From Cellulomonas chitinilytica (GTDB lineage Bacteria > Actinomycetota > Actinomycetes > Actinomycetales > Cellulomonadaceae): DNA of 64,000 nucleotides. Shown here in pieces: positions 53,164 through 61,076 of this stretch. A program made the translations under genes and the position numbers. The stretch's first letter is position 1. Each line of letters begins with the position of its first letter. The stretch spans positions 434,001 through 498,000 of the forward strand of contig NZ_BONK01000001.1 in assembly GCF_016862675.1 (NCBI RefSeq). The letters are read 5' to 3'. A model generated the notes under the pieces. The model was not told the origin of the DNA. It made no database searches and saw nothing but the letters and a program-made list of their open reading frames with translations.

Positions 53164-54162
53164 CTACTCGACGTCCCGGGCGAGGCGGCGCGCGACGACC
53201 GCGCATGTCGCGAGCTGCAGCTGGTGGAACGCGATGACGGGCAGCGCGACGCTCGCGGCGAGCGCGGGCGAGAACAGCACCGACGCCATCGGCAGGCCCG
53301 TCGCGAGGCTCTTCTTCGAGCCGCACATGAGCAGGGCCACCCGGTCGGGCCGGGCCAGCCCGAGCTTCCCGCCGCCCGTCCACGTGAGCGTCAGCATCAC
53401 CGCGAGCATCACCGCGCAGACAACGAGCAGCAGCACGAGCGCGACGACCGTGACGTGGTCCCAGGCACCCGAGACGGTCGCCTCGCTCACCGACGTGTAC
53501 GCGACGACCAGGATGGTCCCCCGGTCGGTCACGCGCGTCAGCGACGCGTGCTCTCGCACCCACCGCCCGATCCACGGCTGGACCGCCTGACCGACGGCGA
53601 ACGGCAGGAGGAGCTGCCACAGGATCCCCGAGACGGACCCGCCCGTCGGGCCGCTCGTGCGGGTCATGAGCAGGCCGACGAGCAGCGGTGTCAGCACGAT
53701 GCCCGCGACGTTCGAAATCGTCGCGCCGGTGATCGCGCCCGCGACGTTGCCGCGGGCGATCGACGTGAAGACGACCGACGACTGCACCGTGGACGGCAGC
53801 AGCGACAGGTACAGGACGCCCGTCTTCAGCTCGGGCGCCAGGACGTCGTCGGGCAGCAGCTGCACGAGCAGGCCCAGCACGGGGAACACCACGTAGGTCG
53901 CGGCGAGCATCGACCCCTGCAGGCGCCAGTTGCGCAGGCCCGCCCACACCTCGCCGGTCGCCATGCGGGCGCCGTAGAGGAAGAACAGGACCACGATCGC
54001 GGCGGTCCTCACGACCTCGAGCACGTCCGCGAACCCACCGCGTGCCGGCACGACGAGCCCGAGCACGAGGACCGTGAGGATCATGACGACGAGCGGGTCC
54101 ACCCACGCCCGGGCCTTCGCGACCAGTCCTGCGGCGCCGGTGGGGGGCTGGTCGGGCGGCAC
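53164..54162 (-). CDS. Bile acid:sodium symporter-like (SBF/YfeH) transporter
   Basis: This 332-residue protein has about ten spans and the SBF-like family pattern: LYLSLLPSTVQSSVVFTSIARGN (two Ser/Thr-rich cores), GATISNVAGIVLTP and MCGSKKSLATGLPMASVL. The substrate is unknown. A CATGAT -10-like box 6 nt before the GTG indicates a leaderless transcript. Confidence 0.87.
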   Translation of the reverse strand: MPPDQPPTGAAGLVAKARAWVDPLVVMILTVLVLGLVVPARGGFADVLEVVRTAAIVVLFFLYGARMATGEVWAGLRNWRLQGSMLAATYVVFPVLGLLVQLLPDDVLAPELKTGVLYLSLLPSTVQSSVVFTSIARGNVAGAITGATISNVAGIVLTPLLVGLLMTRTSGPTGGSVSGILWQLLLPFAVGQAVQPWIGRWVREHASLTRVTDRGTILVVAYTSVSEATVSGAWDHVTVVALVLLLVVCAVMLAVMLTLTWTGGGKLGLARPDRVALLMCGSKKSLATGLPMASVLFSPALAASVALPVIAFHQLQLATCAVVARRLARDVE

Positions 54163-54362
54163 CGCGTCATCATGCCACCGGCCCCGTCGGGCCCGCCGGG
54201 GACGCCCGACTCCGCCCACCCCGTTCGTCCTGGTCTGGTCCGGTCTGCCCGACGCAGGTGTGAGACGGATGTCCAGCTCGGGCCTTCTCAGCGCGCGCCC
54301 GGGCGGAATGTCCCCTACGTTCTCCGATACCGGATCGAACCCCTCTCAGTCAAGGAGTTCAC

Positions 54363-54632
54363 ATGACCCCCGAAGGCATCATCAGCGCGATCATCATCGG
54401 CGCGATCATCGGCATCCTCGGCCGGCTCGTGGTGCGCGGCAAGCAGCGCATCTCGGCCCTCGCGACCGTCGCCGTCGGCATCGTCGCGGCGCTCGTCGGC
54501 ACGTGGCTCGCCTCGCTCATCGGCGTCCAGGAGACGAACGGCGTCGACTGGATCGAGCTGCTCCTGCAGATCGGCCTGGCCGCGGTGTTCGTCGCGGCAG
54601 TCTCGGGCCGGCGCCGCCGCAGCGTGCTCTGA
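54363..54632 (+). CDS. GlsB/YeaQ/YmgE-family stress membrane protein
   Basis: This 89-residue three-span protein begins MTPEGIISAIIIGAIIGILGRLVV and follows the transglycosylase-associated/GlsB pattern. An AAGGAG site lies 6 nt before the ATG. Related proteins are general stress membrane proteins of unclear mechanism. Confidence 0.87.
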   Translation: MTPEGIISAIIIGAIIGILGRLVVRGKQRISALATVAVGIVAALVGTWLASLIGVQETNGVDWIELLLQIGLAAVFVAAVSGRRRRSVL

Positions 54633-54671
54633 GCCTGCGGGCGCCCGCCCCGGCGCCCACGCCCCGCATCA

Positions 54672-54711
54672 CGACGAAGGCCGGACCCTCCGACGGGTCC
54701 GGCCTTCGTCG
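54672..54711. terminator. Strong bidirectional terminator
   Basis: A perfect 17-bp stem (54672-54688 with 54695-54711) with a 6-nt loop lies between convergent genes. Its core is shared with the hairpin at 57549-57582. Confidence 0.9.
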
Positions 54712-54740
54712 CGCGGCGCCCTGGTGCGTGTCGTCGTGCG

Positions 54741-55913
54741 TCACCCGCCGACGACCACGAGCTCGTTGCCCTCGGGGTCGGCGACCCGCCAGCGGCCCTC
54801 GGACTCCTCGAGGACCCGCCCGCCTGCCGCGACGGCCGCGGCGACGCGCGCCGCCGCGAGATCCGCCGGCACGGCGAGCTCGACGTGGATGCGGTTGCGC
54901 TGCCGGCGGCGGTCCGTGTCCGCGACGTCGATCTCCTGGAACGCCAGCACCGGGTTCAGGCGCCGCGGATCGACGATGTCGGTGAGCCGCGTGCGCCGGT
55001 CGTGGACGTACCCGAGCGCGGCGACCCAGAACGCGCGGACCGCGGCGACGTCGGCGGCGTCGAAGAACAGCTGGACGAAGTGAGGCAGCGACGGGTCCGC
55101 CACGGCGCCGAGCTCGCGCGCAGCGGTCTGGATCCGCTGCGCAAGACCCGTGAAGTCGACGTCGAGCCCGTGCGCCTCGCCGTCCCACTGGTCCTTGCCG
55201 GTGTCGAGGACCACGAACCCGGGACGCAGGTCGACCAGCAGCGGGAACCCGACGGCGTCGGCCAGCTCCGCCGCCGCAACGGCCACATCCGCCTGCTGCG
55301 TCGGCGCCGTGACGCGGTAGCAGGCCATCGCGCTGAACACCGCCTGCCAGTCGGCCGCCCGGCCGCCCTCGTCGAGCGCGTCGCCCGGGACGAGGTCGAC
55401 CTCGTTGCCGTCGGGGTCGGCGTGGCACACCCCGAACGGGCCGAACGCCTCACCGAGACCCGCCTGCTCGACCGCCGTCTCCGGCCGCACGACGTCGAGG
55501 TGGATGCGGTTCCGCAACGGCCGCGGCTCGGTCGCCCTGCGGACCCGGATCGCGGGATCGCGCCGCAGAGGGTCCGCCAGACCGCCGTCCTGTGTCGGGG
55601 CGTAGTCGAGCGCACGCAGCCAGAACGGCGTCACCGCACCCGGGTCCGGGGAGTCGAACCCGACGCTCAGGTGCTGCAGCGCGGCCGGGTCCGCGGCGAG
55701 CCCGAGCTCCCGCGCGGCCACCGACACCGCCTCGGCGTGCTCGTCCGAGTCGAGCCGCACCCGCACGCCCGTCGCACGCACGTCCACCTCGACGTCGTCC
55801 GCCAGCGCCACGACCCGCCGGGCCCACACTGCCCCTTCGGTCAGCGACGACGCGTCGAACCATGCCGTCACGACTCCGTCGACGACCCGCCAGTCCGTTC
55901 CGATGACCGTCAT
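54741..55913 (-). CDS. Four-module VOC/glyoxalase-like protein
   Basis: This 390-residue protein is built as two repeats of a pterin-dehydratase-like module (about 1-85 and 185-270; WRVVDGVVTAWFDASS and WQAVFSAMACYRVTA). Each is followed by a glyoxalase_6/VOC module (about 90-180 and 275-390; DPDGNEVDLVPGD and DPEGNELVVVGG). VOC proteins bind metals or small electrophiles; the substrate is unknown. The ATG at 55913 has AGGAGAG 8 nt upstream. It is monocistronic. Confidence 0.8.
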   Translation of the reverse strand: MTVIGTDWRVVDGVVTAWFDASSLTEGAVWARRVVALADDVEVDVRATGVRVRLDSDEHAEAVSVAARELGLAADPAALQHLSVGFDSPDPGAVTPFWLRALDYAPTQDGGLADPLRRDPAIRVRRATEPRPLRNRIHLDVVRPETAVEQAGLGEAFGPFGVCHADPDGNEVDLVPGDALDEGGRAADWQAVFSAMACYRVTAPTQQADVAVAAAELADAVGFPLLVDLRPGFVVLDTGKDQWDGEAHGLDVDFTGLAQRIQTAARELGAVADPSLPHFVQLFFDAADVAAVRAFWVAALGYVHDRRTRLTDIVDPRRLNPVLAFQEIDVADTDRRRQRNRIHVELAVPADLAAARVAAAVAAGGRVLEESEGRWRVADPEGNELVVVGG

Positions 55914-56156
55914 GACCGGAACTCTCCTCCCGGACGGCGTTCCTGTCCCGCCGCGGCTTCGATCCGCATCCCGTCCTCCTGGCATACATGGGCTACAAGT
56001 CGGACCCAGGCCGGCTCTCATGAGCACGACGACACCGAACGCCGACGACGCGGACATCACGTGCGATCGGCGATGGAGGCTGCCCGTTCGACTCTCGACA
56101 GGACCTCCACCGCCGACCCATCCTGGACGGGGCAGACCCGGTCAGGGAGGTCAACC

Positions 56157-57218
56157 ATGGGCGGACACCGTCGCGGTGAGCAGGTGCCAGACGAGCGGTC
56201 GGCCGTACGGCACGCGGTGCGCCCCGTCGACCGCGCGAGGCCGCAGGTCCCGACGATGGTCACCACGCGAGCTCTCGAGCGTCGCCAGCTCCTCCAGCTG
56301 CAGCGCGCCGCGGGGAACACTGCCTGCTGCGGCCTGGTCGGCGCGTCCCGGACGGCGCGCGAGGCAGTGTCCGGTGGTGACGAACCCGACCAGCTGCTCC
56401 CCGAGGATGGTGCGGTCCGCACCCACGCCCTCGAGGTCAGTGCCGAGTTCGCCGGTGGGTCCACCACTCCCGGACCGACCCGCGTCGGGACGAGCGATCA
56501 TCGACCCGCTCCGGGCGTGCTCGCTGCCGACCAGGCTGTCGGTCCGACCGGCAGTCCCACGGTGCACAGCGGTGGCGGCAACGAGTGCCTGCCCACGCTC
56601 CCGCAGCTGGACTGGGACGTGCAGGATGCCGGGACCAGCTGGCGCGCGAACGTGGTGGCGATGCGCGTCGGGGGTGACATCCGCATCACAGCCTGGGCGA
56701 ACGCCCCGAGCTCGATGACCGCGCCGAACACCCCGAACCCGGTGGACGGCGGCAACATCAACAACGCCACCGGCTCCAGGAATCGCTGGCAGTTCGTGAT
56801 CGACGACATGGCCGACTACGACTCGGCGAGCGGCGGAGGCGCCGGCCCGTACTGGCACAGCACCGCGGCATCCTCCGCCCACGAGTGGGCGCACTGGAAC
56901 TCCGACCTGCTCAGAGACGCCATCCCCACCGCCAACTGGACCGGCGCGAACACCGACATCGACGCCCTGACTGTCCCGAAGTCCGCCAGCTCCGACGCCG
57001 CGGCCGCCCGGGCCGCGTTGCAGCCCGGTGTCGACGCCCGGTTCAGCACGTTCCTGCGTGCCTTCGCCACTCGCTGGAACGCGATCATCAACGGAACAGA
57101 CAAGCCGGGCCGGGGCGGTCGCGGCTACGCCGCCGGGATGGCCGTGCTCAACGGGCACATCTCCGCCGTCCGTGGGTACGCCTCGTCCAAGGGCTGGACG
57201 GGTGGAGGTTCGCCGTGA
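56157..57218 (+). CDS. HEXXH zinc-metallopeptidase-like protein with eCIS-type LQRAAGN motif
   Basis: This 353-residue protein has no signal peptide. Residues 45-56 read LLQLQRAAGNTA, the short motif that recurs near the N-terminus of proteins associated with extracellular contractile injection systems (DUF4157-type cargo). A zinc-protease site HEWAH follows at 242-246, with the acidic NTDIDAL as a possible third-ligand region. The C-terminus is Gly-rich. The ATG has a strong GGGAGG site. It overlaps the next gene by GTGA (57215-57218), a tight pair. No eCIS sheath or tube genes are in the window. The substrate and delivery route are unknown. Confidence 0.6.
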   Translation: MGGHRRGEQVPDERSAVRHAVRPVDRARPQVPTMVTTRALERRQLLQLQRAAGNTACCGLVGASRTAREAVSGGDEPDQLLPEDGAVRTHALEVSAEFAGGSTTPGPTRVGTSDHRPAPGVLAADQAVGPTGSPTVHSGGGNECLPTLPQLDWDVQDAGTSWRANVVAMRVGGDIRITAWANAPSSMTAPNTPNPVDGGNINNATGSRNRWQFVIDDMADYDSASGGGAGPYWHSTAASSAHEWAHWNSDLLRDAIPTANWTGANTDIDALTVPKSASSDAAAARAALQPGVDARFSTFLRAFATRWNAIINGTDKPGRGGRGYAAGMAVLNGHISAVRGYASSKGWTGGGSP

Positions 57219-57517
57219 CCAGGGACCGCGAGGCAGCACCGACTGAGACCACCGCGGAACTCGTCCGGGCCGTGCGGCTGGCGGAGGGAGCCTTCGGCGC
57301 CGCCGATCTGGAGGTGACCGGGCACGTGCTCGTCGCCGCGCGTCGGCTGTCCGGTGGATCGCCGCAGTGCTCCGGAGTGCGCTGCTGGGAGCTGGTCTTC
57401 AAGCCGGAGCGTCTGGTGCCGAACAGCCCGGACGAGTTGGTGGGCGCCGGCGGCGAGATCCGCTTCACCGCGGATCTGGACGCCGGCGAGGCGGTCTTCA
57501 CCGGGTTCGGCGACTGA
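57215..57517 (+). CDS. Small partner protein of the HEWAH protein (100 aa)
   Basis: This 100-residue soluble protein has Cys pairs in PQCSGVRCWELVF and an acidic end. No family is recognised. The GTG overlaps the upstream stop and has GGAGG 7 nt before it, so it is translated with the putative peptidase. It could be an inhibitor, immunity protein or chaperone; this is inferred only from coupling. Confidence 0.55.
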   Translation: MTRDREAAPTETTAELVRAVRLAEGAFGAADLEVTGHVLVAARRLSGGSPQCSGVRCWELVFKPERLVPNSPDELVGAGGEIRFTADLDAGEAVFTGFGD

Positions 57518-57548
57518 TCCGCGATCGGTGTAGCGCTTCCGCGGAACA

Positions 57549-57582
57549 ACGAAGGCCGGACCCTTGCGGATCCGGCCTTCGT
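57549..57582. terminator. Bidirectional terminator beside tRNA-Ala
   Basis: A perfect 12-bp stem (57549-57560 with 57571-57582) separates the small partner gene from the convergent tRNA-Ala. The arms are the same as the core of the terminator at 54672. Confidence 0.85.
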
Positions 57583-57587
57583 CGTGC

Positions 57588-57662
<75 letters not shown>

Positions 57663-57727
57663 TTGAGCGGGCTACAGACTAACACCACGTCGGACCCGAT
57701 CACGAAATCGAGGCCCGGCGGGCGTCG

Positions 57728-58996
57728 TCACTCCCCCGCGGCCCGGCGCTTCGCGAGCACGGCGTTGAGGTCGATGCTGCCCGTGGTCTCCGCGACCGGC
57801 TCGACGACCTCCACCGTCTCCTCCTGCACGGCCGGTCGCTCCGTCGCACGGACCGCCGTCGAGCCCTCGAGGTTCTCGAGCGGGGCGGGCTCGCGGCGGG
57901 GCGCGGTGGCCTTCATCGTGTACGTCGGGCGGGGCACGGGGACCGGCGACCAGGCGTCGTCCGTCCCGGCGTCGCCGTCAGGCTCCGGGGCAGCCTCCTC
58001 CGAGTCCTTGGCGCGGGTCGTCAGGCGCACGACCGGCACGCCGCCCGTCGCCGCGTGACGTGCGGGCGACTCGGACTCGGGCTCGCCGCGGTCGGCGACG
58101 ATCTTCGCGAACACCTCGGTGCGGGCGTCGGACGGGTGCACCGCACGGCCGGTCACGAGCGCGTGCGGGGCGTCCGTGCTCGCCGTCGTCGTGGGGGTGC
58201 TCGTGGTGCTCGTCGCCGCGGTGCTCGTCGGGGCCGTCGTCTCGGTGGCGGTGCGCGTGGTCGCGCTCGTCGGGGCCGTCCGGCGCTCCGGGACCCGTGG
58301 GGTCGCACCGGTGATCGGGCGAGCGGACGGTGCCGCCGGTGCGACGACGCGCGTCGCCCCCGTGCGCGGCGCGACGCCCGTCCGGCGCTCCTCGGCCACG
58401 CGTGCCTCCCACGCGGCGTCGGCGGCGCGGCCGGCCAGCACGGCCCGGCGGCCCAGCACGACGACACCGGTCAGCAGCACGCTCGGCACGGCGCCGGCGA
58501 CCCACGTCACGGTCGTCACCAGCCCGGCGACGGTCCAGCCGACCACGGACGCGACGACGAGGACCCCCGCGAGGAGTCCACGACGGCGTGCGGCGGCGGC
58601 ACGGCGCGCGACGGACGCCGCGCGCGCGGCACGGGCCTGGGCGGCACGGCGCGCCGCCTCGGCGGTGATCCTGCTCTCGGTCGCTGTCGGTCGGTCCACG
58701 GTGACGCCTCCTGTCGCGCTCCCGGCGGGTAGCACCGGGAGCCCCTTTCCCGGGGTCAGCAGACCCGGCATCCTGCCGGTCGCCGTCCCGTCGGTCGAGT
58801 CCGCGGACCGCGCGTGCGCCGGCAGACCCCGAGGCCTGCGCCGGCGGGTCACCGCCACCACGCGCAACGCCTCGGAGAACCGGTCGTCGGCCCGGGACTC
58901 GAGCAGCTGCTGTCGGTACCGCAGCTTGTGCGGCACCAGGTACGCGACCCACAGACCCACGAGCGCCAGGGCGACGGGGCCTGCGAGATCGTTCAC
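57728..58996 (-). CDS. Conserved actinobacterial membrane protein (GlpR/SepX-type divisome candidate)
   Basis: This 422-residue protein begins VNDLAGPVALALVGLWVAYLVPHKLRYR, a single N-terminal span, followed by a conserved DDRFSEALRVVAV block and a basic coiled stretch. Two spans lie at about 140-178. A long Thr/Pro/Glu-rich disordered tail ends in SIDLNAVLAKRRA. The place after rimJ and moeA is where actinobacteria encode the membrane receptor of the gephyrin-like protein Glp, also described as SepX. TACCGT 6 nt before the GTG makes it leaderless. The divisome role is inferred from context. Confidence 0.7.
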   Translation of the reverse strand: MNDLAGPVALALVGLWVAYLVPHKLRYRQQLLESRADDRFSEALRVVAVTRRRRPRGLPAHARSADSTDGTATGRMPGLLTPGKGLPVLPAGSATGGVTVDRPTATESRITAEAARRAAQARAARAASVARRAAAARRRGLLAGVLVVASVVGWTVAGLVTTVTWVAGAVPSVLLTGVVVLGRRAVLAGRAADAAWEARVAEERRTGVAPRTGATRVVAPAAPSARPITGATPRVPERRTAPTSATTRTATETTAPTSTAATSTTSTPTTTASTDAPHALVTGRAVHPSDARTEVFAKIVADRGEPESESPARHAATGGVPVVRLTTRAKDSEEAAPEPDGDAGTDDAWSPVPVPRPTYTMKATAPRREPAPLENLEGSTAVRATERPAVQEETVEVVEPVAETTGSIDLNAVLAKRRAAGE

Positions 58997-59079
58997 GTCA
59001 TGACGGTAGGTGCCGCCGCACGACGAATCCGGGACCGTGACGGCGTGTCGGCTGGCGCAGACCCCCGGATCGGTCCCGT

Positions 59080-59688
59080 TCACCCCGCAGCGGCACCCCG
59101 ACGCTCCCGCCACCGGGCGACGAGACCGCCCGGCACCTCCTCCGCGGTGAGCGCGAACGCCCGGTGGTCGCACCACTGCCCCTGGATGTGCAGGTAACGC
59201 TCGCGGACGCCCTCGTCGCGGAAGCCCAGCTTCTCGACGACCCGCAGCGACGGCCGGTTCTCCGGGCGGATGTTGATCTCCACCCGGTGCAGGTCCAGCG
59301 CGCCGAAGCAGTGGTCGGTCGCGAGCGCGACCGCCGTGGGGATCGTGCCCCGCCCCGCGACGTGCTCCGACACCCAGTAGCCGATCGTCGCCGACCGCAA
59401 CGAGCCGTACGTGATCGACGCGACCGTGAGCTGCCCGACGAGCTCGTCGTCGAGGTCCACCGCGAACGGCAGCGTCACTCCCGACCGGGCCTGCGCCGAC
59501 AGCGTCCGGACGAACGCGGCGAACGTCGGGCGCGGACCCATGGTCGGGACCGGGCTCGTCGCGTCCCACGGCTCGAGCCAGTCGGCGTTGCGGGCCCGCA
59601 GCGCGAGCCACGCGTCCTGGTCGCGCCGGCGGAGCGGGCGCAGCCGCACGTCACCCTCACGCAGGACAGCGGGCCAGCCTGTCGCCAT
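59080..59688 (-). CDS. rimJ: GNAT acetyltransferase RimJ-like
   Basis: This 202-residue GNAT protein of the RimJ/RimL type has LREGDVRLRPLRRRDQDAW (N-terminal), the acetyl-CoA loop WVSEHVAGRGTIPTAVALA and EINIRPENRPSLRVVEKLGF at the C-terminus. RimJ acetylates N-termini of ribosomal proteins such as S5, but the exact target here is unknown. The ATG has GGAAGG upstream. It is located between moeA/glp and the membrane protein, as in mycobacteria. Confidence 0.9.
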   Translation of the reverse strand: MATGWPAVLREGDVRLRPLRRRDQDAWLALRARNADWLEPWDATSPVPTMGPRPTFAAFVRTLSAQARSGVTLPFAVDLDDELVGQLTVASITYGSLRSATIGYWVSEHVAGRGTIPTAVALATDHCFGALDLHRVEINIRPENRPSLRVVEKLGFRDEGVRERYLHIQGQWCDHRAFALTAEEVPGGLVARWRERRGAAAG

Positions 59689-59714
59689 CGGCTCAGCCTT
59701 CCGTTCCTGTGGTC

Positions 59715-59790
59715 GGGTTGAGGTTGCGCTCCGCTCCCGGCGCGTGACGCTCCGCGGTCCCGCACCGTCCGCTGCGCTCCACCTCAACCC
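59715..59790. repeat. Inverted repeat between moeA and rimJ
   Basis: GGGTTGAGGT (59715-59724) and ACCTCAACCC (59781-59790) are perfect inverted copies around a 56-nt loop. The right copy includes the moeA stop codon. Confidence 0.6.
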
Positions 59791-61019
59791 TCCAGCACGA
59801 GGCAGTGGACGACCTGCCCGGGGTGCACGGTGAGGTCCTGCTCGCCGACGACCGCGAGCGCGTTGGCCTGCGACAGGGCGTGCACCGTCGGCGCGGACGG
59901 GTCGCCGACGGGCGTGAGGCGGTACCCCTCGTCGGGCGACCCGAGCACGGTCGCCGGGACGAACTGGCGCAACCCCGGGGGCGACACCCAGCCCGTCGTC
60001 GCCTCGGCCGCGACGGACGGGCGGAACAGCTCCGTGTGGCCGGCCATGGCCCGCAGCGCCGGCCGGACGAAGACCTCGAACGACACCTGCGCCGCGACCG
60101 GGCTGCCCTGGAGCGCGAAGATCGGCACGGCGCGGTCCCGGCCGAGCTCGGCGCCGACCGTGCCGAAGCCGTGCCGCTGCCCGGGGGTCATCGCGACCTG
60201 GTCGAGGCGGACGGTGCCGAGCGGCGCGAGGACGTCCTTGACGGTGTCGTGCGCGAGCTCGGACAGGCCACCGGTGATGACGAGCAGGTCCGCGCGGACG
60301 AGCTGGTCCTCGAGCGCCTCACGGAGCGTCGCCCGGTCGTCGGGCAGGATCCCGACCCGGACGGGGGACGCACCGGCGTCCCGGACGGCGGCCTCGAGCG
60401 CGTGCCCGTCGACCTCGAACACGGTGGTCTCGTCGGTGCCCGTGGTGCCCGGCTCGGTCAGCTCGTCGCCGACCGACAGCAGCACCACCCGCGGCGTCGG
60501 GTGCACCCGCAGGCGGCCCCGGCCGAGCGCCGCGGCGAGCGCGAGCTGGCGCGCACCGAGCCGAGTCCCCGCGGCGAGCACGACCTGGCCGGCCCGCACG
60601 TCCGCGCCGGCCGCCCGCACGTGCTGGCCCGCGACCGCGGGCCGCTGCATCGCGACGCGCACCGCGCCGCGGTCGGTCTCCTCGAGCGGCACGACGGCGT
60701 CCGCACCGAGCGGCAGCGGCGCGCCGGACGCGACACGCACCGCCTGCCCGGGGACGAGCCGCAACGGTCGGCCGCCGCCGGGGCGGACGTCGTGCGCGAC
60801 CGGCAGCGCGTGGTCGCTCGCGTACCCGGCGGTCGCCGTGTCGTGCGCCGCGACCGCGTAGCCGTCCCGTGCCGCGAGCGCCAGGGCGGGCAGGTCGGCG
60901 CGCGCGACGACGTCGGCCGCGAGGATGCAGCCGACGGCGTCGGGCAGGACGACGTCGAGAGGGGCGACCGGGCCGACGGCGGCGAGCACCGCGGCCAGGT
61001 GGTCCTGGACCGATCTCAT
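59784..61019 (-). CDS. MoeA/gephyrin-like protein (Glp candidate)
   Basis: This 411-residue protein has the four-domain MoeA fold: MRSVQDHLAAVLAAVGP, ALAARDGYAV, VASGAPLPLGADAVVPLEE, and FALQGSPVAAQVSFEVFVRPAL. The segment that should read TGGxSxGxxD is VITGGLSELAHDTVKD, so the conserved Gly after Ser is Leu. No other molybdenum-cofactor gene is near. This supports the division-linked gephyrin-like Glp rather than a cofactor insertase. The ATG is 6 nt after CAGAAT, leaderless. It is flanked by the uridylyltransferase and rimJ. Confidence 0.85.
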   Translation of the reverse strand: MRSVQDHLAAVLAAVGPVAPLDVVLPDAVGCILAADVVARADLPALALAARDGYAVAAHDTATAGYASDHALPVAHDVRPGGGRPLRLVPGQAVRVASGAPLPLGADAVVPLEETDRGAVRVAMQRPAVAGQHVRAAGADVRAGQVVLAAGTRLGARQLALAAALGRGRLRVHPTPRVVLLSVGDELTEPGTTGTDETTVFEVDGHALEAAVRDAGASPVRVGILPDDRATLREALEDQLVRADLLVITGGLSELAHDTVKDVLAPLGTVRLDQVAMTPGQRHGFGTVGAELGRDRAVPIFALQGSPVAAQVSFEVFVRPALRAMAGHTELFRPSVAAEATTGWVSPPGLRQFVPATVLGSPDEGYRLTPVGDPSAPTVHALSQANALAVVGEQDLTVHPGQVVHCLVLEG

Positions 61020-61076
61020 GCGCGCATTCTGCCCTTGTCCTGGGCACCCGCGGCACGGGCCGCGCGCAGAGGGCGG

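Noticed and set aside
56157..57517. Complete contractile injection system locus
   Set aside because: No sheath, tube, baseplate or AAA-ATPase gene is in the window. Only one protein with the associated motif is present.
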